In this document: piece by piece, positions 1-4,885 of the stretch | Numbering within the stretch: the stretch's first letter is position 1 | How the letters are laid out: each line of letters opens with the position of its first letter | NCBI GenBank assembly: GCA_029939015.1 | Contig: JAOZTV010000193.1 | Location: forward strand, 1 to 6,076 | DNA length: 6,076 bases | Source: Candidatus Aminicenantota bacterium | GTDB lineage: Bacteria; Acidobacteriota; Aminicenantia; UBA2199 | Direction: 5' to 3' | The notes under the pieces: model-generated | The model's database searches: none | What the model was told of the DNA's origin: nothing | Seen by the model: the letters and a program-made list of their open reading frames with translations, nothing else | Program-made: the position numbers and the translations under genes

Positions 1-30
1 AAGGTCAGACACACAGGTCTGCCCCTACAT
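1..30. repeat. Imperfect palindromic repeat at left edge, possible rsmB-operon terminator
   Basis: Bases 3-10 (GGTCAGAC) pair with bases 17-24 (GTCTGCCC) around the loop ACACAG, with a single T5/C22 mismatch inside an 8-bp stem; CCTACA follows. The segment is strikingly GC-rich next to its AT-rich surroundings. Its form (GGGCAGAC-type stem, short CA-rich loop, trailing CCCCTACA) resembles small dispersed palindromic repeats I recall from intergenic regions of various environmental bacterial genomes; that resemblance is from memory and unchecked. It begins a few bases beyond the rsmB stop codon. Read on the minus strand it is a hairpin followed by TT at the window edge, so it could also end the operon transcript. 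Whether a longer T-tract follows cannot be seen. Confidence 0.5.
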
Positions 31-34
31 ATAT

Positions 35-1303
35 TTATTTGAAGTTACTAAGGAGAGAAATATAAAATAAATCGTTATTGATTTTGTGGTCTGGTAATAA
101 ATAGTATCCGTATTTAGATTTTTTATATTTGAAATTATATTTATCTAATATATCTGTTAGATCAATTGTTTTTGATTTTTTGGTTTCTTTTATTGCATTT
201 TCAATAATATCTTCGGTTTCTGATTTGATAAAAGAACAAACAGAATACAAAATATATTTTGAACTGAATTTATTTAAGATTGATTCTAGTATATTTTTTT
301 GAATATTAGCATTCTTGTCAATTATACTCTGATTAATTTTTGTTTTTAAATCGGGGTTTTTTCTTAAAGTACCTGCAGAACTACAGGGAGCATCAATCAA
401 TATGAAATCAAATACATCTTTAAAAGCTGGCTTAAGTATGTCAGACGTTGTTAATTGTATATTGGGGTTTGCATTTTTATTAAAAAGATTTATTCTTTTA
501 AAACTAATATCATTGGCGATAACATTAAGGTTTTTAGATGAATTTTTAATTGTTATTGATTTTGTGCCAGGTGCAGCACAATAGTCCAGGACATTTTTTC
601 TTGCAAATATGGAAGTAATAATAGAAATTAATTGAGAACCTGTATTTTGAATATATAAAGAAGAATTCTTTAAATGTGATTTAATTAATTTGTCAGGTTT
701 TAGTAATTCATAAGTGTTAAGAGGTGAAATTAAATTAAGAGGTTTTAAAATGTCCTGGTTGTTTAATTTCATATTGGTCTTATTTTCTAATAAATGAAAT
801 ATTGGCTCTTTATTCAAATAATCTAAAAAAGGTACTATATCATTTGAAAGCAATTTGATATTATCAATTAATTCCTGAGAAATTGAATATTTGATAGAGT
901 ATTTTGAGTTTTTAATATCATCTGATAAAATGTCTTTTTGTCTTATAGAATTTCTTAATATAGCATTTATAAAGCTTTTTGAGCTATGTTTTGAAAGCCT
1001 TACTATTTCGTTTATAATTGCATAGTCAGGGATACTGTCTGAATAATAAATAAGAAAAAGTCCAATTCTCAATAATAACATAGTATCCGTCTCAATTTTA
1101 TTTATTTTAATTTTTGAAAGTCTGGTGATAAGGAAATCTATTATTCTTTCTTTTCTTACTACACCATATACAATATTTGTAATCTTTGAGCTTTCTTCAG
1201 ATTTATATTGTAATAATTTATGTTTTAAAATAAGTTTTAAATTATTATTTATGTCTGTATAATACTGAGATAGTATAGATTGGGATATTTTTAAATAAGT
1301 CAA
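35..1303 (-). CDS. rsmB: 16S rRNA (cytosine-967-C5)-methyltransferase RsmB
   Basis: RsmB (Sun/Fmu) uses S-adenosylmethionine to methylate C967 (E. coli numbering) of 16S rRNA in the cytoplasm. The 422 residues match the family length (E. coli about 429). Residues about 5-125 form the NusB-like RNA-binding domain, including VYGVVRKER near 45-53 and NAILRN at 113-118. The C-terminal Rossmann methyltransferase domain shows motif I VLDYCAAPGTKS (238-249), motif IV DAPCSSAG (304-311, Cys307) and motif VI SVCS (354-357, Cys356). The two cysteines are those used by this family, the motif VI one being the nucleophile. Motif VI reads SVCS instead of the usual TCS. The start is TTG, one base after the fmt stop, with no obvious Shine-Dalgarno, so translation is probably coupled to fmt. 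No ATG lies in frame before residue 75, which would destroy the NusB domain. Base composition is very AT-rich, giving a Lys/Asn/Ile-rich protein. It is the last gene of the operon. Confidence 0.95.
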   Translation of the reverse strand: MTYLKISQSILSQYYTDINNNLKLILKHKLLQYKSEESSKITNIVYGVVRKERIIDFLITRLSKIKINKIETDTMLLLRIGLFLIYYSDSIPDYAIINEIVRLSKHSSKSFINAILRNSIRQKDILSDDIKNSKYSIKYSISQELIDNIKLLSNDIVPFLDYLNKEPIFHLLENKTNMKLNNQDILKPLNLISPLNTYELLKPDKLIKSHLKNSSLYIQNTGSQLISIITSIFARKNVLDYCAAPGTKSITIKNSSKNLNVIANDISFKRINLFNKNANPNIQLTTSDILKPAFKDVFDFILIDAPCSSAGTLRKNPDLKTKINQSIIDKNANIQKNILESILNKFSSKYILYSVCSFIKSETEDIIENAIKETKKSKTIDLTDILDKYNFKYKKSKYGYYLLPDHKINNDLFYISLLSNFK

Positions 1304-1304
1304 T

Positions 1305-2234
1305 TTAATCTAGGTTAGATGAAATTTTATTGCCAATTGAATAGCTATGAGGTGTCATAGGCTTTTTCCCCTCTGGTTGAAATGTTTTTATTCTCAAAAC
1401 AGACCTATTGACACAGGATATATACAATCCTGATTTATCAAGCTGTACTATTTTGCCAATATCTAAGCTATGTTCAATTGAAACAACCTCTGCTTCAGTA
1501 ATTTTGAATTTTTTATTATTCATTCTAAAAAATATTCCAGGCCATGGAAAGAAAGCTCTTAATTTATTATATATAGTATTTGCACTCATATTCCAGTTAA
1601 TTTCACCTTCTGATTTCTCAATTGGAGGTGCATAAGTTGCATCAAGATGATTTTGTTTTTCTTTAATAATTATACCATTAAATATATTTGAGATTGTACT
1701 AGTTAATATAGGAGTAGTAAAATTGCTAAGTTTATCCCATAAGATTTGTGTTGTGTCATCCGGTTCAATAATAAAATTTTCTTTATACCATATTTGTCCT
1801 GCATCCATTTTTTTTGAAATTGAAAAAATACTAATGCCGGTCTTAGTCTCACCATTTTCAATTGCTCGCTGTACTGGTGCAGCTCCTCTGTATTTTGGTA
1901 ATAATGAGAAATGTACATTGATAGTATCAAATTCAGGTATCTGATAGATGTTTTTAGGTATTAATTGACCATAGGCAATAACAATCGCGATGTCAGGTGA
2001 AAGTTTTGAAATAATTTCCTCTACATTTTTATTCAATTTTTCAGGTTGGATATAGTCAATTTTATTTTCTATTGCAAAAAGTTTTACAGGAGGTATAATG
2101 ATTTTATTTTTTCTTCCACCTTTTTTATCTGGTTGAGTTATGATTAGTTCAATTTTAAAATTTTTAATAAGATTATTCAAAAATGGAATACAAATAGCAG
2201 ATGTACCATAGAAAATAATTTTACCATTCGCCAT
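1305..2234 (-). CDS. fmt: Methionyl-tRNA formyltransferase
   Basis: Fmt transfers a formyl group from 10-formyltetrahydrofolate to Met-tRNA(fMet), producing the bacterial initiator tRNA. The length of 309 residues is normal (E. coli 315). The N-terminal formyltransferase domain (about 1-190) begins KIIFYGTSAICIPFL and contains INVHFSLLPKYRGAAPVQ at 105-122 and MDAGQIW at 143-149. The catalytic trio Asn106, His108 and Asp144 is intact. The C-terminal tRNA-binding domain (about 200-309) shows the family hallmarks YAPPIEKSEGEINW (201-214), FPWPG (229-233) and QPEGKKPM (286-293). The loop around residues 35-45 (QPDKKGGRKNK) corresponds to the basic N-terminal segment that helps bind tRNA. The ATG lies inside the end of def (14-nt overlap) with AGAGG about 10 bases upstream, indicating translational coupling. 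A second ATG at 2227-2225 is out of frame. Confidence 0.97.
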   Translation of the reverse strand: MANGKIIFYGTSAICIPFLNNLIKNFKIELIITQPDKKGGRKNKIIIPPVKLFAIENKIDYIQPEKLNKNVEEIISKLSPDIAIVIAYGQLIPKNIYQIPEFDTINVHFSLLPKYRGAAPVQRAIENGETKTGISIFSISKKMDAGQIWYKENFIIEPDDTTQILWDKLSNFTTPILTSTISNIFNGIIIKEKQNHLDATYAPPIEKSEGEINWNMSANTIYNKLRAFFPWPGIFFRMNNKKFKITEAEVVSIEHSLDIGKIVQLDKSGLYISCVNRSVLRIKTFQPEGKKPMTPHSYSIGNKISSNLD

Positions 2235-2772
2235 TTTCTTTGAGCCTCTTTATTTCTTTTTTTACGAATTGTCTTTTTAAGGAAGATATTCTGTCAATAA
2301 TAAGTTCTCCTTTCAAATGATCCATTTCGTGTTGAATTATTCGTGCAATAAAGTCTGAATATGTTTTTGTATATGATTTTCCATCTAAATCAATTGCTTT
2401 TACAGTGATATTTTTACTTCTTTTAATTTGAAGTAAAACACCTGGGACAGAAAGACATCCTTCTTCATCTGTTGCAATACCGTCCTTTGAAATGATTTCA
2501 GGATTGATCAATGTAAAACATTCTTCAGGAGTTTCACCTGCTGAGGGGTCAATTATAGCAAGCTGAATAGATTTTCCTATTTGAGGTGCTGCAAGACCAA
2601 CTCCATTTTTTTCAACCATTTTGATTTTCATTTCTTCAATGAGATTCTTTATTGACTGGTCAATTTCTTCAATATTTTTGCTGTTTTTTCTGAGGATATC
2701 CTCTCCATATTTATATATTCTTAACTTATTTGATATGCCGTCTTTGATTTTATGATCCTGGTTGTTATTCAT
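2221..2772 (-). CDS. def: Peptide deformylase
   Basis: Def is a metal-dependent hydrolase that removes the N-formyl group from nascent proteins at the ribosome exit. All three catalytic motifs are present: motif 1 GVGLAAPQIG (57-66), motif 2 EGCLSVPG (104-111, metal ligand Cys106) and motif 3 QHEMDHLKG (147-155, ligands His148 and His152, catalytic Glu149). Length is 183 residues. The conserved core starts near residue 17 (LRIYKYGEDILRK), so about 16 polar residues precede it, more than in typical family members. There is no alternative ATG, GTG or TTG close to the core start, and AAGGA (plus-strand complement 2780-2784) sits 7 bases before the chosen ATG, supporting this start. The usual proline in the yPdpiLR segment is replaced (YGEDILR). 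The gene begins 3 bases after the preceding gene, whose end holds its ribosome-binding site, and overlaps fmt by 14 nt. Confidence 0.97.
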   Translation of the reverse strand: MNNNQDHKIKDGISNKLRIYKYGEDILRKNSKNIEEIDQSIKNLIEEMKIKMVEKNGVGLAAPQIGKSIQLAIIDPSAGETPEECFTLINPEIISKDGIATDEEGCLSVPGVLLQIKRSKNITVKAIDLDGKSYTKTYSDFIARIIQHEMDHLKGELIIDRISSLKRQFVKKEIKRLKENGEW

Positions 2773-2775
2773 TAT

Positions 2776-3363
2776 TTAGTCCTTAGTTTCTTTATTAGGA
2801 ATGTTTTTTTCTTTTTTAAAAAGAATTTTTCTTGGTATAATTATTTTAATTTTTGTCTTTGCCTGAACTGCTCTCTCCCATAGATGATTTAATGGAATAA
2901 TTTCGACTCCCTTTGTTATATAATCATCTAAAATTTTAAAATCTCTATCTTTGAATTTGTCTCTTTTGAGTTTTTCTTCTGCTTTGATTTTAAGGTCATC
3001 TGTTATTGACCTGAATTGATAAATTGTCATCATTCTTTTATAATTTATTATTTTTAATTTGTATTTTCCTGCTAAGGCTTCTCTATAAAAATCAACAACT
3101 TTTTTGTATTTATCCTTTGTCAAAAAGACATAGATGAATGGATCTCCTGTTTGAGACATTGAGAGACTTAGCTTAGAGCCTTGATATATTGGAAATATAT
3201 CCTGTGTTTTCATAGTTTTTATATTGCTTTGATTTATCTGGATATCTTTTTGTCCTTTTTTAAAATAACTGTTTATGATAAATGATAAAATGATGAAAAT
3301 AAATATGGTAAATATAACTTTTAATTTTCTAATTGAAAATGTACTTTTTCTTACTCTTCTCAT
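2776..3363 (-). CDS. Unrecognised protein with one N-terminal membrane anchor, first gene of the def operon
   Basis: I do not recognise this 195-residue protein as a named family. A basic N-terminus (MRRVRKS...IRKLK) leads into one hydrophobic segment at about residues 15-33, followed by a lysine-rich hydrophilic remainder. The positive-inside rule predicts a single-pass membrane protein with most of the chain outside the cytoplasm. There is no lipobox cysteine. The segment FPIYQGSKL (57-65), followed by FLTKDKYKKVVDFYREAL (80-97), has the pattern of a small extracytoplasmic domain seen in many bacterial hypothetical proteins (yP.a.l ... y.t.d....V..FY...L); this is pattern similarity only. 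A second conserved-looking patch is GVEIIPLNHLWERAV (152-166), followed by KTKIKIIIPRK (169-179). The ATG follows an in-frame stop by one codon and has no Shine-Dalgarno, unlike def. The 3-nt gap to def implies co-transcription. A function in protein maturation would be guesswork. Confidence 0.8.
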   Translation of the reverse strand: MRRVRKSTFSIRKLKVIFTIFIFIILSFIINSYFKKGQKDIQINQSNIKTMKTQDIFPIYQGSKLSLSMSQTGDPFIYVFLTKDKYKKVVDFYREALAGKYKLKIINYKRMMTIYQFRSITDDLKIKAEEKLKRDKFKDRDFKILDDYITKGVEIIPLNHLWERAVQAKTKIKIIIPRKILFKKEKNIPNKETKD

Positions 3364-3369
3364 GCACTA

Positions 3370-3398
3370 TTAATAATACAAAATCTATTAAAATGCAA
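3370..3398 (-). promoter_or_regulatory. Candidate housekeeping promoter for the def operon, possibly leaderless
   Basis: On the minus strand a TTGCAT -35-like hexamer (complement of 3393-3398) is followed after exactly 17 bases by TATTAA (complement of 3370-3375). An overlapping TATTAT box lies at 3373-3378. Transcription would then start around 3363-3365, at or beside the first ATG of the operon, leaving essentially no leader. This agrees with the absence of a Shine-Dalgarno before that ATG. The region is so AT-rich that such boxes arise easily by chance, so support is weak. Confidence 0.3.
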
Positions 3399-3401
3399 TA
3401 C

Positions 3402-3422
3402 ATTTTTAATAAAAAAATATTA
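3402..3422 (+). promoter_or_regulatory. AT-tract upstream of sigma-28 promoter, UP-element-like
   Basis: A T5 run followed by an A7 run lies at about -40 to -60 relative to the predicted flagellin transcription start. This is where the C-terminal domains of the RNA polymerase alpha subunits bind UP elements. The B. subtilis flagellin promoter is known to depend on such an element for high output. The surrounding intergenic DNA is AT-rich anyway, so the assignment is an inference from position and tract pattern. Confidence 0.35.
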
Positions 3423-3428
3423 ATTAAC

Positions 3429-3455
3429 TAAAGAAAATATATTAGTAGCCGAAAT
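3429..3455 (+). promoter_or_regulatory. Sigma-28 (FliA) promoter of the flagellin operon
   Basis: TAAAGAAA at 3429-3436 and GCCGAAAT at 3448-3455 are separated by 11 bases, exactly the architecture of the FliA consensus TAAAGTTT-N11-GCCGATAA. The core TAAA-N15-GCCGA is perfect. Transcription should begin near 3460-3463, giving a leader of roughly 95-100 nt before the flagellin ATG. Late-class sigma-28 control is expected for flagellin, FlaG and FliD, and the genome should therefore encode FliA and the anti-sigma factor FlgM. Confidence 0.88.
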
Positions 3456-3489
3456 ATAAGTTGTAAGACTTTTAATCGAATTTATAAAA

Positions 3490-3503
3490 GAGCAAGGATG
3501 CTC
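3490..3503 (+). promoter_or_regulatory. Upstream CsrA-type hairpin in the flagellin leader
   Basis: GAGC (3490-3493) pairs with GCTC (3500-3503) and closes the hexaloop AAGGAT, which fits the CsrA recognition pattern ANGGAN in a hairpin loop. The stretch GCAAGGATG also shares the core of the optimal CsrA RNA ligand (CARGGAUG). It lies about 30 nt into the predicted sigma-28 transcript. Together with the hairpin over the Shine-Dalgarno it makes a two-site arrangement like that of the B. subtilis hag leader, where the upstream site helps a CsrA dimer bridge to the downstream one. Confidence 0.6.
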
Positions 3504-3535
3504 GACTTTCTGTATATAATTATATAGGAAAAAAA

Positions 3536-3555
3536 TTAAATCACGGAGGATTTAA
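3536..3555 (+). promoter_or_regulatory. CsrA-type hairpin presenting the flagellin Shine-Dalgarno
   Basis: TTAAATC (3536-3542) is the exact reverse complement of GATTTAA (3549-3555), giving a perfect 7-bp stem that closes the hexaloop ACGGAG. The loop fits ANGGAN and carries most of the Shine-Dalgarno sequence GGAGGA (3545-3550), which ends 7 bases before the flagellin ATG. CsrA bound here would block ribosome access directly. GGA to GGA, the two sites are 49 nt apart, a distance one CsrA dimer can bridge. Confidence 0.62.
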
Positions 3556-3557
3556 AA

Positions 3558-4424
3558 ATGGCAGGACAAAGTTTTTCAGTTTTAAACAATTTTTCATCAA
3601 TGCAGGCGCAGAAGGATTTATATTTTACCAACATAGGGTTAAATAATACTCTTGGTAGATTATCTTCAGGTAAGAGAATAGTTAATGCAGGTGATGATGC
3701 TGCTGGTCTTGGTATTGCTGCTAGTTTGAAAGCAGATACTTATGCATTGGATCAGGCAGGTAGGAACGCAAATGATGGTATTGCAATTATTCAGATTGCA
3801 GATGGTGCTTTGAACAAGGTAACAGATCTTTTAATGAGAGCAGTTACACTTGCTGAACAAGCAGCGTCTGATACAGTAGGAACTACTGAAAAAGAAACTC
3901 TGAATGTTGAATATCAGGAGATTATGAATGAAATTGACCGTGTTGTATCAGTTGCTAACTTTAAAGGGGAACAGTTATTTAGTGCAACTGAGGCATTTAC
4001 AAAAGGAATTTATGTAGGGGATACGCAGTTTGAATCCTTTATTACTATTTCAATTGGTGGTGCAGGAGGTGCAGGAACTGATGCTTTGGGCATGGCTAAC
4101 GGTGTTGGTTCTAGTGCAAGTTTTTCAAGTGTATCAACACAGACAAATGCAATTCAAACTCTCAAAATACTGAATACTGCAATTTCTTCAATATCAAAAT
4201 GGAGAGGTGCTCTTGGTGCTCAGCAGAATAGGCTTACAAACGCTGTTGGAATTATTCAGGTGCAGTCATTAAATCTTAAAGCTGCTGAATCTGCAATAAC
4301 AGATGCTAATATGGCTGAGGAAATAGTAAATATGACAAAGTATAATATCCTGATGCAATCAGGTATGTCATCTCTATCTCAATCAAATGCATCGGCTCAG
4401 ATGGTGTTGCAGCTATTGAGGTAA
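3558..4424 (+). CDS. fliC: Flagellin, short D0/D1-type filament protein
   Basis: Flagellin is exported by the flagellar type III apparatus and polymerises under the FliD cap to form the filament. This 288-residue protein has the conserved N-terminal D0/D1 region (about 1-160), including GRLSSGKRIVNAGDDAAGLG (33-52) and RNANDGIAIIQIADGAL (69-85). The C-terminal D1/D0 region (about 195-288) includes LKAAESAITDANMAEE (240-255) and ends in VLQLLR. Between them lies only a Gly/Ser/Ala-rich linker with no sizeable D2/D3 domain: SIGGAGGAG (165-173) and GSSASFSSVS (184-193). It contains no cysteine. The ATG is preceded by GGAGGA at 7 bases spacing, inside a hairpin. It is the first gene of the sigma-28 transcript, and flaG follows after 34 nt with no terminator. 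Base composition is clearly less AT-rich than the divergent operon. Flagellin copies are often multiple, so the symbol (fliC, flaA or hag) is a convention. Confidence 0.97.
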   Translation: MAGQSFSVLNNFSSMQAQKDLYFTNIGLNNTLGRLSSGKRIVNAGDDAAGLGIAASLKADTYALDQAGRNANDGIAIIQIADGALNKVTDLLMRAVTLAEQAASDTVGTTEKETLNVEYQEIMNEIDRVVSVANFKGEQLFSATEAFTKGIYVGDTQFESFITISIGGAGGAGTDALGMANGVGSSASFSSVSTQTNAIQTLKILNTAISSISKWRGALGAQQNRLTNAVGIIQVQSLNLKAAESAITDANMAEEIVNMTKYNILMQSGMSSLSQSNASAQMVLQLLR

Positions 4425-4458
4425 AGTAAGACAAATTAAGTAAAAAAGGGAGGATAAA

Positions 4459-4884
4459 ATGGTTGAGAATGTAGTTAATTCAGAAAATATAAATACTGTG
4501 AGGGGAGAAGGAGCTTCCCTCCCTCCCTCTTCTAAAGTAAAAGAAATAGTCGAAGTAAAAGAGCAGGCTCCAGTAAAAAATGATTATTCTGAAACAAAGA
4601 ATATTGACTTAAAAGAACAGGATAAAATCGATCCAAAGGAGTTAAATGAAGCAATTGCCTCTTTAAATGAAAAACTATATCTTTCAAATAGAGAGATAGT
4701 TTTTAAAACTGAGGAAAAAATCAACAAACACTATATTTCAGTTGTTGATAGAGAATCTCAGGAGGTAATTAAAGAGTGGCCTCCTAAAGAGGTAAGGAAA
4801 TTCCTAATTGGTTTAAAGGAGTTAGAAGATCAGTTAGGTACTAATAAGGATGTAAAAAGTATTATCTTGAATATGGAGGTTTAG
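4459..4884 (+). CDS. flaG: FlaG family flagellar protein
   Basis: FlaG proteins are small and commonly encoded between flagellin and fliD; in several bacteria they affect filament length, but their biochemistry is poorly defined. The 141-residue protein has a low-complexity charged N-terminal half (about 1-55) and a FlaG domain at about 58-127. The domain shows IASLNEKLYLSNREIVFKTE (66-85) and then the signature YISVVDRESQEVIKEWPPKE (92-111), matching the family pattern V.VvD..tgEvIr.IPpe except that Trp replaces the usual Ile before PP. The ATG is preceded by GGGAGGA at a 5-base distance. Codons 17-25 contain a triplicated CCCT tract that is GC-rich compared with its surroundings and can pair with the gene's own Shine-Dalgarno. 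The last codons hold the ribosome-binding site of fliD. Confidence 0.88.
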   Translation: MVENVVNSENINTVRGEGASLPPSSKVKEIVEVKEQAPVKNDYSETKNIDLKEQDKIDPKELNEAIASLNEKLYLSNREIVFKTEEKINKHYISVVDRESQEVIKEWPPKEVRKFLIGLKELEDQLGTNKDVKSIILNMEV

Positions 4885-4885
4885 G

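Noticed and set aside
402..584. Plus-strand open frame of 60 codons inside rsmB
   Set aside because: It lies opposite the methyltransferase motifs of rsmB, has no recognisable domain, and long antisense frames are expected by chance here.
1408..1944. Open frames of about 75 codons on both strands inside fmt
   Set aside because: All overlap the strongly conserved fmt frame; their composition simply mirrors the real gene in other frames.
3498..3527. Nine-codon upstream frame (MLDFLYIII) in the flagellin leader
   Set aside because: The ATG falls at the hairpin loop and stem of the CsrA-type site, has only a weak GAG upstream, and the peptide shows no regulatory codon bias; the AUG is explained by the CsrA core motif.
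4425..4458. Terminator or separate promoter between flagellin and flaG
   Set aside because: No inverted repeat with a T-tract and no sigma-28 or sigma-70-like pair is visible in these 34 bases; co-transcription is the simpler reading.
4516..4528. CCCT triplet array as a phase-variable simple repeat
   Set aside because: Only three tetranucleotide units are present, too few for frequent slippage, and the frame is intact.
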